Assembly: GCA_963770035.1 (NCBI GenBank)
Contig: CAVYON010000056.1
Location: forward strand, 124,001-188,000
Reading direction: 5' to 3'
Source: Roseiarcus sp963770035
Lineage (GTDB): Bacteria > Pseudomonadota > Alphaproteobacteria > Rhizobiales > Beijerinckiaceae
Length of the DNA: 64,000 nt
The notes under the pieces were generated by a model. It saw only the letters and a program-made list of their open reading frames with translations. It was not told the DNA's origin and did no database searches. The translations under genes were made by a program, and so were the position numbers. How positions within the stretch are numbered: position 1 is the first letter of the stretch; every line of letters starts with the position of its first letter. Shown in pieces: positions 52,224 to 61,048 of the stretch.

Positions 52224-53537
52224 TCAAACTTCGACCGGCTGTTCCGCCATGCCGTTCACCCCGAACACCCGTTGGTAGCGCTCGATTTCCTCGGATGACC
52301 CCAGCGCCTTGCTGGGATTGTCCGAGAGCTTGACCGCGGGCCGGCCGTCGGCCTCGACCACCTTGCAGACCAGCGAGATCGCTCGGAGTTGGCCGTCCGC
52401 CCCCGCAGGCGCGCAGCCAAGGAAATCATTGGTCAGGTTGGTGCCCCAGCCGAACGACAGGTTGACCTTGCCGCGCAGCGCCCGCGCCGACTCCTCGATC
52501 GTATCGACGTTCATCGCGTCGGAGAGCACCATCAGCTTCTCGGACGGATCGCGGCCGCGCGTCTTCCACCAGTCGATCAACTCGCGCGAGGCCTCGACCG
52601 GCGGCTTGGAATCGGGGCGTGCGCCCTTCCAGTCGGCCACCCAGTCCGGCGCGTTGCGCAGGAAGGCGGTGGTGCCGAAGCAGTCGGGCAGCACGATCAG
52701 GAGGTTGCCGCCGTACATGGTCGCCCAGTCGCGCAGGACCGCGTAGGGCGCCTCACGCAGCTCCGCTTCGTCGCGGGCGATCGCGGCGTAGACCATCGGC
52801 AGTTCGTGAGCGTTGGTGCCGGTCGCCTCGAGGCCAGTGTCCATGGCGTGCTTGACGTTGGAGGTGCCGATGAAGCTTGCGCCGAGGCCCTCCTGCAAGG
52901 CTTCCACGCACCAGCGCTGCCACAAGAAGCCGTGCCGCCGGCGGGTGCCGAAGTCCGACACCCTCAGCGGCCCCTCGCGCGCCAGCGTTCTCAGCCGCTC
53001 GACCTTCGACCACAGCTTGGCCTTGGCGCGGGCGTAGAGCACGTCGAGGTCGAACCGGCTCATGTTTCGCGTCGCCGCCCGCGCCCTGAGCTCGTTGATG
53101 ATGGCGAGGGCCGGGATCTCCCACATGGTCGTCTCGCGCCAGAGACCTGAGAAGGTCAGCTCGTACTGGCCGTCGCGCTGGGTCAGCTCGTAGTCCGGCA
53201 GGCGGAAGTGAGCGAGCCACTCCATGAACCCGGGCTCGAAAATCTGCCGCGTGCCGTAAAAGGTGTTGCCCGCCAGCCAGATAAGCTCGTTCTTGGCGAA
53301 CCTCAAGGTGCGGGCGTGGTCGAGCTGGTCGATCAACGCGCGCTCGTCGACGATCTCGGCGAGGCGGATCGACGCGGTGCGATTGATGAGCTGGAAGGTC
53401 ACCCGACGCTCGCGATGCATCTTCCAGATCATCTGCAACATCAAGAGCTTGTAGAAATCGGTGTCGAGCAGCGTGCGGATCGCCGGGTCGATCCGGAAAG
53501 CGTGATTGTAGACGCGGGTTGCGATGTCCGTGGCCAT
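52224..53537 (-). CDS. pncB: Nicotinate phosphoribosyltransferase
   Basis: 437 residues, catalysing nicotinate + PRPP to nicotinate mononucleotide in NAD salvage. Segments are LLDTDFYKLLMLQMIWKMH, FEPGFMEWLAHFRLPDYEL, SDFGTRRRHGFLWQRWCVEAL, FIGTSNVKHAMDTGLEATGTNAHELPMVYAAI and FSFGWGTNLTNDF-like LSFGWGTNLTNDFLG. It is divergent from lldE with 75 bp between starts. Confidence 0.95.
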   Translation of the reverse strand: MATDIATRVYNHAFRIDPAIRTLLDTDFYKLLMLQMIWKMHRERRVTFQLINRTASIRLAEIVDERALIDQLDHARTLRFAKNELIWLAGNTFYGTRQIFEPGFMEWLAHFRLPDYELTQRDGQYELTFSGLWRETTMWEIPALAIINELRARAATRNMSRFDLDVLYARAKAKLWSKVERLRTLAREGPLRVSDFGTRRRHGFLWQRWCVEALQEGLGASFIGTSNVKHAMDTGLEATGTNAHELPMVYAAIARDEAELREAPYAVLRDWATMYGGNLLIVLPDCFGTTAFLRNAPDWVADWKGARPDSKPPVEASRELIDWWKTRGRDPSEKLMVLSDAMNVDTIEESARALRGKVNLSFGWGTNLTNDFLGCAPAGADGQLRAISLVCKVVEADGRPAVKLSDNPSKALGSSEEIERYQRVFGVNGMAEQPVEV

Positions 53538-53612
53538 TGTGCGACCTTAGGGGGCCGCTCGGGAGGCGACAAGGGCGCGTCGAGGCGCGCGAGGGAGGGG
53601 TCCGGGCTAATC

Positions 53613-54410
53613 ATGACTGCAAGCGCTTTCGAAGGCCGCGGACATTCCCCTCGCGTGGGCCTGTTCGTCACCTGCCTCGTCGACCTCATGCGCCCGACCG
53701 TCGGCTTCGCCGCCGTCAAGCTGCTCGAGGACGCCGGCTGCAGGGTGGTCGTCCCGTCCCAGACCTGCTGTGGCCAGCCCGCCTACAATTCCGGCGACCG
53801 GGCGACGGCGACGGCGCTCGCCCGCCAGGCGATCGAGGCCTTTGCCGATTGCGATTACGTCGTCGCGCCGAGCGGCTCCTGCGGCGGCATGCTGATCAAG
53901 CACTACCCGGAGCTGTTCGCCGGCGAGCCCGAAATGGCGCAAAAGGCCGAGCGCTTCGCCGAGAAGACGCACGAGCTCACGAGCTTCCTCACCGACGTGC
54001 TCGGCGTCGAGCGGGTTTCGGCGCGCTTCGACGGCGCTGTCGCCTATCATGATTCCTGCGCAGGCCTGCGGGAGCTCGGCGTCAAGGCGCAGCCGCGACG
54101 GTTGCTCGAGACCGTCGAGGGTCTGAGCCTCGTCGAGCTTGACGAAGCCGAGACCTGCTGCGGCTTCGGCGGGCTGTTCGCCGCCAAATACGGCGAATTG
54201 TCCAACGCGATCGTGTCCGAGAAGGCCGACGACATCCGCAAGTCCGCCGCCGGGACCGTGCTCGCCGGCGACCTCGGCTGCCTCTTGAACATGGCCGGCA
54301 AGCTTCAGCGCGCCAATTCTCCGGTGAAGGCGCGGCATGTAGCGGAGGTGCTGGCCGGGATGGCGGACGGGCCGGCGATCGGCGAGCCGCAGACGAAGGA
54401 CCGGCGATGA
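53613..54410 (+). CDS. lldE: Lactate utilisation iron-sulfur oxidoreductase subunit LldE/LutA
   Basis: 265 residues from the ATG at 53613. Two CCG domains are seen: PSQTCCGQPAYNSGDR and DEAETCCGFGGLFAAKYGELS. It is the first of three genes whose products oxidise L-lactate to pyruvate with electrons passed to quinones. It ends with an ATGA overlap with lldF. The name lutA is avoided here because it also denotes the lanthanide binding protein elsewhere in this window. Confidence 0.93.
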   Translation: MTASAFEGRGHSPRVGLFVTCLVDLMRPTVGFAAVKLLEDAGCRVVVPSQTCCGQPAYNSGDRATATALARQAIEAFADCDYVVAPSGSCGGMLIKHYPELFAGEPEMAQKAERFAEKTHELTSFLTDVLGVERVSARFDGAVAYHDSCAGLRELGVKAQPRRLLETVEGLSLVELDEAETCCGFGGLFAAKYGELSNAIVSEKADDIRKSAAGTVLAGDLGCLLNMAGKLQRANSPVKARHVAEVLAGMADGPAIGEPQTKDRR

Positions 54411-55834
54411 CCGCGGTTCCAACCTCGTCCCGCTTCAAGGACAACGTCCACGACGCGCTGACCGACGCGCGCCTGCAAGGAGCGCTCGTCCACGCCCGCA
54501 ACTTCACCGTCCGGCGCGCGGCCGCCGCCGACCGGCTGCCGGAATTCGAGCGCTTACGCGACAGCGCCCGCGCCATCAAGGACCATACGCTCGCCCATCT
54601 CGACCTCTACCTTGAGGCCTACGAGCGCAAGGTCGTGGCAAGCGGCGGCCACGTGCACTACGCCGAGGACGCGGAGGCCGCGTGCAGGATCGTCATCGAG
54701 CTCTGCCAAAAGGTCGGCGCGAAAAGCGTCACCAAGGGCAAGTCGATGATCTCGGAGGAGGTCGGCCTCAACCAGGCGCTCGAGGCGGCCGGAATCGAAG
54801 CGGTCGAGACCGACCTCGGCGAATACATCATCCAGCTGCGCGGCGAGACGCCGTCGCACATCATCGCTCCGGCGATCCACGTGACGAAGCGCGACATCGA
54901 GCAGGATTTTCGCAAGGCTCACCGCGACCTGCCGCCGAACCGCGATCTCAGCCAGCCCGAGCAATTGCTCGGCGAGGCGCGCGCGGTGCTGAGGGCGAAG
55001 TTCCTCGCCGCCGACGTCGGGATCACCGGCGCGAACTTCCTCATCGCCGAGACCGGCTCGTCGGTCATCGTCACCAACGAGGGCAACGGCGACCTGACGC
55101 AGATCCTGCCCGAAACCCACATCGTCATCGCCTCGATCGAGAAGATCGTGCCGACGCTCGAGGACGCCGCCCAGCTCCTCCGGGTGCTCGCGCGCTCGGC
55201 CACGGGCCAGGACGCCGCGGTCTACACCACCTTCTCGACCGGCCCGCGCCGGCCGGACGACCCCGACGGCCCGTCGGACTATCACGTCGTGATCCTCGAC
55301 AACGGCCGCTCGTCGATGCTCGGCGGCGAGTTCGAGGACATGCTGCGCTGCATCCGCTGCGGCGCCTGCATGAACCATTGTCCGGTCTACCAGGCGATCG
55401 GCGGTCACGCCTACGGCTGGGTCTATCCGGGGCCGATGGGCGCGGTGCTGACGCCGTCGCTGATCGGCGTCGCCGAGGGGGGACAGTTGCCCAACGCCTC
55501 GACCTTCTGCGGACGCTGCGAAGAGGTCTGCCCGGTGCGCATCCCCCTGCCGCGGATGATGCGGCGCTGGCGCGAGCGCGAATTCGAGCGCGCCCTGTCG
55601 CCGGCGCCGCTCCGATACGGCCTTGGCTTTTGGGCGTTCTTCGCCCGCCGGCCGACCCTCTACCGCTTCGCGACCGGTCTGTTCGTCAAGGCGCTCCATC
55701 TCGTCGGACGCGGCAAGGGCCGGTTCGCGCGGGCGCCGCTGGCCGGCGGCTGGACGAACTACCGCGACCTCGCAGCGCCGGAAAGCGGGACCTTCCAGAG
55801 CCAGTGGCGGGCCAAAAGCGGAGCGGTGAAATGA
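54407..55834 (+). CDS. lldF: Lactate utilisation iron-sulfur protein LldF/LutB
   Basis: 475 residues. The N-terminal LUD domain (KSVTKGKSMISEEVGLNQALEAAGIEAVETDLGEYIIQL, TGANFLIAETGSSVIVTNEGNGDL) is followed by ferredoxin-type clusters CIRCGACMNHCPVY and CGRCEEVCPVRIPLP, then a C-terminal helical tail. It overlaps lldE by 4 bp and lldG by 4 bp. Confidence 0.95.
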   Translation: MTAVPTSSRFKDNVHDALTDARLQGALVHARNFTVRRAAAADRLPEFERLRDSARAIKDHTLAHLDLYLEAYERKVVASGGHVHYAEDAEAACRIVIELCQKVGAKSVTKGKSMISEEVGLNQALEAAGIEAVETDLGEYIIQLRGETPSHIIAPAIHVTKRDIEQDFRKAHRDLPPNRDLSQPEQLLGEARAVLRAKFLAADVGITGANFLIAETGSSVIVTNEGNGDLTQILPETHIVIASIEKIVPTLEDAAQLLRVLARSATGQDAAVYTTFSTGPRRPDDPDGPSDYHVVILDNGRSSMLGGEFEDMLRCIRCGACMNHCPVYQAIGGHAYGWVYPGPMGAVLTPSLIGVAEGGQLPNASTFCGRCEEVCPVRIPLPRMMRRWREREFERALSPAPLRYGLGFWAFFARRPTLYRFATGLFVKALHLVGRGKGRFARAPLAGGWTNYRDLAAPESGTFQSQWRAKSGAVK

Positions 55835-56499
55835 ACGCGCGCGAGGCGGTTCTGGCCAGCGTCCGCCGCTCGCTCGGCGTGACCGGGACCGAGGCGCCGC
55901 GCCAGTTCGAGGTCGAGCGACGGCTGGCGGAGGCGCCGGCGGGAATCGCGCCGCAACGCGGCCAGGGCGACGCCGACAAGCGGGTCGCCACGTTCAAGGC
56001 GGAGGCCGAACGCGCCCAGGCGACGGTCGCCGAGGTGGCGACGCTCGCCGATGCGCCGGCGGAGGTCGCCCGCTTCCTGCGTTCCGGCAATGCGCCGGCG
56101 ACCCTGCGTATGGGGGCCGATCCCCGTCTCGCGACGATGCCATGGGACGCCACGGCCCTCGACATCGCGGCCGGCCCTTCGGACGGCCACGACGTCAATG
56201 CGGTGGCGATGGCGCTCGCCGGGATCGCCGAGACGGGAACGGTCGCGCTCGTCTCCGGGGCCGACAACCCGACCACGCTCAATTTCCTGCCGGACAATCA
56301 CATCGTCGTGGTCAAGCGGGAGGATGTCGTGGCGGATTATGAGGCGGCCTTCGAACGGTTGCGCGCCGGCTATGGCAAGGGCGGCGCGCCCCGCACAGTC
56401 AATTTCGTCACCGGTCCGTCGCGCTCGGCCGACATCGAGCAGACGCTGCTGCTCGGCGCGCATGGGCCGAGGCGCCTTCACATCGTGATCGCTGGCTGA
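55831..56499 (+). CDS. lldG: Lactate utilisation protein LldG/LutC
   Basis: 222 residues starting MNAREAVLASVRRSLGV. The LUD domain shows GIAETGTVALVSGADNPTTLNFLPDNHIVVVKREDVVADYEAAFERL and VTGPSRSADIEQTLLLGAHGPRRLHIVI. It is the third subunit of the lactate oxidation complex. No lactate permease or regulator gene is adjacent. Confidence 0.94.
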   Translation: MNAREAVLASVRRSLGVTGTEAPRQFEVERRLAEAPAGIAPQRGQGDADKRVATFKAEAERAQATVAEVATLADAPAEVARFLRSGNAPATLRMGADPRLATMPWDATALDIAAGPSDGHDVNAVAMALAGIAETGTVALVSGADNPTTLNFLPDNHIVVVKREDVVADYEAAFERLRAGYGKGGAPRTVNFVTGPSRSADIEQTLLLGAHGPRRLHIVIAG

Positions 56500-56676
56500 A
56501 AACGGCTGGGGCCGGCGCCGCCATGGCGCGCGGGCCTCGTTTACCCGCGGTTAGGGTTGACGCGAGGTCGCCGCAAGTTCGCCTTTGTGCGAATTTAGTA
56601 ACCTTCGGTTGGTAATTGAAGGGCGGCGGGCGTGTCCAAGGGGGCGCGCCAGCGCGCGCCGTGCAGGTTTCGATTG

Positions 56677-58383
56677 ATGAAGATTCGGGTTTTGCTTGTC
56701 AGCGCCGTCGCTTGCGCGCCTTTTCTGGCCGCCGCCGCCTTTGCGCAGACCCCGGTTGCGCCCGCCACGTCGGCCTCAACTCCCGCGCCGACCCCGGCTT
56801 CGCCCTCCGTTGCAGCGCCGCCGGTCGCCTCGCCATCGCTGAAGACGCCTGCGAACGGCTCGACTTCGTCCACGCCTGCCGCATCGGCGGCTGCGCCCGC
56901 ATCCACGCCGGCGTCCGGCTCGAGCGCCCCGCCGGCGCCCTTCATGCCGACCGAGAACGCCGCGACGCCCGCGCCCTCCGGCTCGAGCCCGACGGGCGCT
57001 GAGCCCGCCGTCGGCGCGGCGCCTTCGGCGGCCCCGGCGCAGCCGACGGCCGCCGCCGCTCCGCGCAAGCCGAAGAAGGTCGCGCCGCCGCCGCGGCCGC
57101 TCGAGACCGCCCTTTCGACTGATCCAGACCCGACGCTTCAGCCCAACACCTTCTTCGCCACCGCCAAGGCCTCCGAGCGCTACGGCGCGATCGTCGACGC
57201 CGGCGGCTGGCCGACCGACGTGGTCGACCTGCATCCCGGCGACAAGGGCCCGCAGGTCGCCAAATTGCGCAAGCGTCTGGCGATCGAGGGCGATCTCGCG
57301 CCGCTGCACGCGACCGGCCAGAGTTGGGATGCGGAGCTCACCGCCGCGGTCAAGCGGTTCCAGGCGCGCATGGGACTCCGGGAGACCGGGATCGTCGCCG
57401 GAGCGACGCTGAAAGCGATGAACGTTCCGGCGCAGGTCCGCTTCAAGGAGCTCGCCTCGTCGGCCGACCGTCTGGCCGGGGCGAATTTCGAGTTCGGCGA
57501 CCGCTATGTCGTGGTCAACATCCCGTCCACCGCGGTCGAGGCGATCGAGAACGGCCGCGTCGCCCACCGTTACGTCGCCATCGTCGGCGGCCCCGACCAT
57601 CCCTCGCCGGAGATCTCGGCCCACATTCAGTCGGTCAATCTCAACCCGACCTGGACTGTGCCGGTCTCGATCATCAAGAAGGAAATCATCCCGCACATGC
57701 AGCGGGATCCGGGCTATCTGAGCCGGGAGAAGATCCGCATCCTCGACGGCTCCGGCAAGGAGATCAATCCGAGGGCGATCGACTGGAGGACGGAGCGCGC
57801 CGCCAACTATACGCTCAGGCAGGATTCGGGCGCCGGCAATTCGCTCGGGTCCATTCGGGTCAACATGCCGAACAAGCTCGCCGTCTACATGCATGACACG
57901 CCGTCGAAGCGCTCGTTCGGCGCGGACTACCGCTTCTTGAGCCACGGCTGCGTGCGGGTCGAGGGCGTCTACGATTACGCCCAGTGGCTGCTCGAGGGAA
58001 CGCCCGGCGGCCCGAGCGGCGCCTGGGACAAGGAGGCGATGCGGGAGAAGGTGAAGGAAGCCGCGCCCTTCGAAGTTCGCCTCGCCCATCCCGTTCCGGT
58101 GATCTGGGTCTACCTCACCGGCTGGTCGAACGGCGACGGGCCGGCCAACTTCCGCAACGACGTCTACGGCCTCGACACGGTCGGCGAAGCCGTGGCGAAC
58201 GCCGCCTCGCCGGAAACCGTGTCGTCCATCACGCCCCCCGCTCCCGCCCGCCGCGCGGCTCCCGCGCCTCGTGTGTCTTCCGCAGCGGCGGCGCCCGCCC
58301 CGGCGCCGGCGCCAGCCTCATCCGCGACGGTCGCGCCTCCGCCGCCCGTCTTCGAGCAGCCGCTGCCGCCGCCGACGCAGTAG
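56677..58383 (+). CDS. Murein L,D-transpeptidase (YcbB/YkuD type)
   Basis: 568 residues from the ATG at 56677. A signal peptide (MKIRVLLVSAVACAPFLAAAAFAQ) is followed by a disordered A/P/S/T-rich stretch (about residues 25-145), a peptidoglycan-binding repeat (GDKGPQVAKLRKRLAIEG...AAVKRFQARMGLRETGIVAGATLKAMN), the YkuD catalytic domain with MHDTPSKRSFGADYRFLSHGCVRVEG (catalytic Cys), and a second proline/alanine-rich tail. It makes 3-3 cross-links in peptidoglycan. It stands alone. Confidence 0.93.
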   Translation: MKIRVLLVSAVACAPFLAAAAFAQTPVAPATSASTPAPTPASPSVAAPPVASPSLKTPANGSTSSTPAASAAAPASTPASGSSAPPAPFMPTENAATPAPSGSSPTGAEPAVGAAPSAAPAQPTAAAAPRKPKKVAPPPRPLETALSTDPDPTLQPNTFFATAKASERYGAIVDAGGWPTDVVDLHPGDKGPQVAKLRKRLAIEGDLAPLHATGQSWDAELTAAVKRFQARMGLRETGIVAGATLKAMNVPAQVRFKELASSADRLAGANFEFGDRYVVVNIPSTAVEAIENGRVAHRYVAIVGGPDHPSPEISAHIQSVNLNPTWTVPVSIIKKEIIPHMQRDPGYLSREKIRILDGSGKEINPRAIDWRTERAANYTLRQDSGAGNSLGSIRVNMPNKLAVYMHDTPSKRSFGADYRFLSHGCVRVEGVYDYAQWLLEGTPGGPSGAWDKEAMREKVKEAAPFEVRLAHPVPVIWVYLTGWSNGDGPANFRNDVYGLDTVGEAVANAASPETVSSITPPAPARRAAPAPRVSSAAAAPAPAPAPASSATVAPPPPVFEQPLPPPTQ

Positions 58384-58421
58384 AGCGGCCGTCGCAGGGC
58401 GGCGTCGCTCGCGCCGCAGGG

Positions 58422-59780
58422 TTACCGCACGATCGTCAGCCTTTTCGCCGCCCGCGTCAGCCCGGTGTAGAGCCAGCGGGCGCGGTGCTCGCGGAAGGCG
58501 TAGCTCTCGTCGAACAGCAGCACGTCGTCCCATTGCGACCCCTGCGCCTTGTGCACGGTCAGCGCATAGCCGTAGTCGAACTCGTCGGATTCGCGCCGGA
58601 TCGGATAGGCGAGCTCGCCCTCGGTCCCCTCGAAGAAGGCCTTCAGCACCGCGACTTTGACCGATTTCGCGGCGCCGTCGTCCTCCGAGCGCACGGTTAA
58701 GCGGACAAAATCCTTGACCACCCCGCCGAGCGCCTCGACCCGCCACAGGCCGCCGTTGATCAGGCCTTTGGTTCGGTCGTTGCGCAGGCAGACCAGCCGG
58801 TCGCCGACCAGCGGCAGCGGCTCGGCGAAGCCGCCGAGATCGCGAATGCGCTGGTTATAGGCGCGTCGTGTCCGGTTCACGCCGACCAGGACCTGGTCTG
58901 CCGCGAGCACCTGCTTGGCGTCGATGGCGGCCCGACGGATCACCCGGCTCTCCCCGTAGGCTCCGTCCGCGAGTTCGCCGCCGGAGCGGACGATCTGCGA
59001 CAGCCGGATGATCGGATTGTCCTCCGCCTGGCGGTGGATCTGGGTCAACATCACGTCCGGCTCAGCTTCCGTGAAATAGCCGCCGCCCTTGACCGGCGGC
59101 AGCTGGAACGGATCGCCGAGCACCAAAATGGGCTTGCCGAAGGACAAAAGGTCGCGCGCGAGCTCCGCGTCGACCATCGAACACTCGTCGATGACGATCA
59201 GGCTCGCGCGCGAGGCCGGTCCGTCCTCGTTGAGGGTGAAGGTCGGCGCGCCGTCGACGCCCTCGCTCGCCCGATAGATGAGGGCATGGATGGTGGTGGC
59301 GCCGGAACAGCCGTGGGCGCGCATCACCAACGCCGCCTTGCCGGTGAAGGCGGCGAAGGCGGTCTCGCCGTCCGCGGCCTCGGCCACATGGCGGGCGAGC
59401 GTCGTCTTGCCGACGCCGGCGTAGCCGAATAGGCGGAACACCGGCTCATCGCCGTCCTTCAGCCAGCGGCCGACACGGTCGATCGCCGCGGCCTGCTCGC
59501 GCGTCCAGTCGTGCGCGCCTGACCGCGGGCGCGGCGTCGCGGCGGGGGCCGGGGCTGCTCGCGGCCCGAGGGGCGGGACGGACGCGGGCCCCGGTCCCGC
59601 CGAAGCCGGCGCGGCGGTGGCCTTGGCGGCCATCTTCGCCGCCGCCTCCGCCTTTTTCGGCTCGACCTTGGCTCCACAGCGCGAGCAGGTCGGCGGCTTG
59701 CGGCCGAGATCGTAGAATTTGCCGCCGCAGGCCGGGCACTGGCGCTTGGTTCCGAGCCTGCCGACCGCCGATCTCATCAT
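58422..59780 (-). CDS. RecD-like superfamily 1 helicase with an N-terminal FYDLN-type zinc ribbon
   Basis: 452 residues. The first 36 residues, LGTKRQCPACGGKFYDLGRKPPTCSRCGA, closely match the FYDLN_acid (TIGR02300) zinc-ribbon proteins of alphaproteobacteria, with C15, C18, C32 and C35. After an A/P-rich linker of about 50 residues comes an ATP-dependent helicase: Walker A GYAGVGKTT (119-127), Walker B LIVIDECSMVD, ILVLGDPFQLPPV, and the C-terminal DYGYALTVHKAQGSQWDDVLLFDE...RWLYTGLTRAAKRL. It resembles RecD2/Dda-type helicases. The two parts are normally separate genes. The reading frame is continuous across the junction. Confidence 0.88.
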   Translation of the reverse strand: MMRSAVGRLGTKRQCPACGGKFYDLGRKPPTCSRCGAKVEPKKAEAAAKMAAKATAAPASAGPGPASVPPLGPRAAPAPAATPRPRSGAHDWTREQAAAIDRVGRWLKDGDEPVFRLFGYAGVGKTTLARHVAEAADGETAFAAFTGKAALVMRAHGCSGATTIHALIYRASEGVDGAPTFTLNEDGPASRASLIVIDECSMVDAELARDLLSFGKPILVLGDPFQLPPVKGGGYFTEAEPDVMLTQIHRQAEDNPIIRLSQIVRSGGELADGAYGESRVIRRAAIDAKQVLAADQVLVGVNRTRRAYNQRIRDLGGFAEPLPLVGDRLVCLRNDRTKGLINGGLWRVEALGGVVKDFVRLTVRSEDDGAAKSVKVAVLKAFFEGTEGELAYPIRRESDEFDYGYALTVHKAQGSQWDDVLLFDESYAFREHRARWLYTGLTRAAKRLTIVR

Positions 59781-59915
59781 GGCCAGAATGAACCCGTCTG
59801 TTCGGGCGCGCCGCCCGGCGAATCAACGTTTGCTTCATCAATTCAGCGCAGCCTTTTAACAGAATTGTCGCGCTCCGCCGCAAGGTCGCGACGCTCCATA
59901 GGCCGCGGCGCCGGG

Positions 59916-59943
59916 GTTGAACCCGCCCGGCGCCGCCCTATAT
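59916..59943 (+). promoter_or_regulatory. Heat-shock (RpoH-type) promoter of hsp20
   Basis: GTTGAA at 59916-59921, a 16-bp spacer, then CTATAT at 59938-59943. This agrees with the alphaproteobacterial sigma-32 pattern CTTGAA-N16/17-CYATAT and lies about 120 bp upstream of the Hsp20 start. Confidence 0.6.
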
Positions 59944-60010
59944 GGCGTCGGGGAAGGCGTCTCCGTGTTGCGTTTGGAGCCGCCGACCGGAACCTTAAGC
60001 AACGCGGCCG

Positions 60011-60060
60011 GGGCGCTTCGATGAAGGTCTTGGGTCCGTGAAGCGCCCGGAGGGGGCTTC
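60011..60060 (+). promoter_or_regulatory. Switch-like leader with sequestered ribosome site (possible RNA thermometer)
   Basis: The segment GAAGCGCCC (60040-60048) can pair perfectly with the upstream GGGCGCTTC (60011-60019). It can also pair with the downstream GGGGGCTTC (60052-60060) through 8 of 9 bases with one G-G mismatch and a GGA loop. The second hairpin buries the ribosome site GGAGGGGG that sits next to the start codon. The two are mutually exclusive. Confidence 0.5.
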
Positions 60061-60061
60061 C

Positions 60062-60490
60062 ATGGTGCGTGTGACGGCGTTGAGTTCGCCCTTCCTGCTC
60101 GGCTTCGACGACATCGAGCGTGCGCTCGACAAGGTGACGAAGTCGTCCGCGGACGGCTATCCCCCTTACAACATCGAGCGCATTGCCGCGGCCCACGGCG
60201 AGCCCGAAAAGCTGCGGATCACGCTGGCGGTGGCCGGCTTCGCCCGCGATCAGATCGAGGTGACGATCGAGGAGAGCCAGCTCGTGATTCGCGGTCGCCA
60301 GCAGGAGGACAAGGCGCGCGAGTTCCTGCACCGCGGCATCGCCGCGCGGCAGTTCCAGCGCAGCTTCCTGCTCGCCGAAGGCATGCAGGTGCTTGGGGCC
60401 GACTTGGCACAGGGATTGCTGTCCATCGATCTGGTCAGGCCGCAGCCGGAGCGGATCGTGAGGACAATCCAGGTTTCGACGCGCGACTGA
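60062..60490 (+). CDS. Small heat-shock protein, Hsp20/IbpA family
   Basis: 142 residues from the ATG at 60062. The alpha-crystallin domain YNIERIAAAHGEPEKLRITLAVAGFARDQIEVTIEESQLVIRGRQQ...FLHRGIAARQFQRSFLLAEGMQVLGADLAQGLLSIDLVRPQPE matches the IbpA class A type of alphaproteobacteria. It is an ATP-independent holdase for unfolding proteins. It is followed by the DUF1150 gene, its usual neighbour in this class. The leader shows a heat-shock promoter and a possible thermometer. Confidence 0.95.
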   Translation: MVRVTALSSPFLLGFDDIERALDKVTKSSADGYPPYNIERIAAAHGEPEKLRITLAVAGFARDQIEVTIEESQLVIRGRQQEDKAREFLHRGIAARQFQRSFLLAEGMQVLGADLAQGLLSIDLVRPQPERIVRTIQVSTRD

Positions 60491-60539
60491 GCACAGGCGA
60501 CTTGGCGGGCCCTAGGGACGCCGGAAAGGTGGGACGACA

Positions 60540-60800
60540 ATGACCAATGCGACCAATAAGACGCAGGACCTGACGGCCCAGGAGTTCGCCCATCTCGGCG
60601 ACGGGGCGCTTGCCTACGTGAAGCCGATCAATTCGGAAGACGTCAAGCGCCTCTTTCCGCAGGCGCCCACGCTCCGCCCCGGCGTGAAGCTGTTCGCCCT
60701 CCTCGGCGCCGACGGCTCGCCGATCATGCTGACCAACTCCAAGGACGCGGCGATCGCCAACGCCTGGGAGCACGAGCTTCAGACCGTCAGCCTGCACTGA
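60540..60800 (+). CDS. DUF1150 family protein
   Basis: 86 residues: LTAQEFAHLGDGALAYVKPINSEDVKRLFPQAP...LFALLGADGSPIMLTNSKDAAIANAWEHEL is the complete DUF1150 domain, restricted to alphaproteobacteria and nearly always next to an Hsp20 gene. The start lies 49 bp after the Hsp20 stop, so they are co-transcribed. Function unknown. Confidence 0.93.
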   Translation: MTNATNKTQDLTAQEFAHLGDGALAYVKPINSEDVKRLFPQAPTLRPGVKLFALLGADGSPIMLTNSKDAAIANAWEHELQTVSLH

Positions 60801-60854
60801 TTTCGATCGCCGCCGGGCCGAGAGTCCGTGACCCGACCGGCTTCAGCGCCTGAA

Positions 60855-60922
60855 TTCACCACTAAGGACACGAAGAAACACGAAGACGGGCCTTCGTGCA
60901 CCTTTGTGTCCTTTGTGGTGAA
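60855..60922. repeat. Large imperfect hairpin between DUF1150 and thyA
   Basis: TTCACCACTAAGGACACGAA... and ...TTTGTGTCCTTTGTGGTGAA form arms of 31 nt pairing at about 26 positions around ACGGGC. The arms are much poorer in GC than the rest. Sequences of this form are scattered through many unrelated genomes. It may act as a bidirectional terminator or be a mobile palindrome. Confidence 0.65.
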
Positions 60923-61048
60923 AATGCAAAATTCGGCCGCAGACACCGACGGAAATTCGGCCCGGGACGGACACCCGGCTCGGCATGTGCGCCGGAAGCG
61001 CGAATCGGATAAGGACGGCGGTCCGGACGGCTCACGAGGATCGCCGCG

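Noticed and set aside
53613..56499. lutABC genes as part of the lanthanide system
   Set aside because: Here the name would mean lactate utilisation. CCG, LUD and ferredoxin domains show lactate oxidation, unrelated to the lanthanide lut genes.
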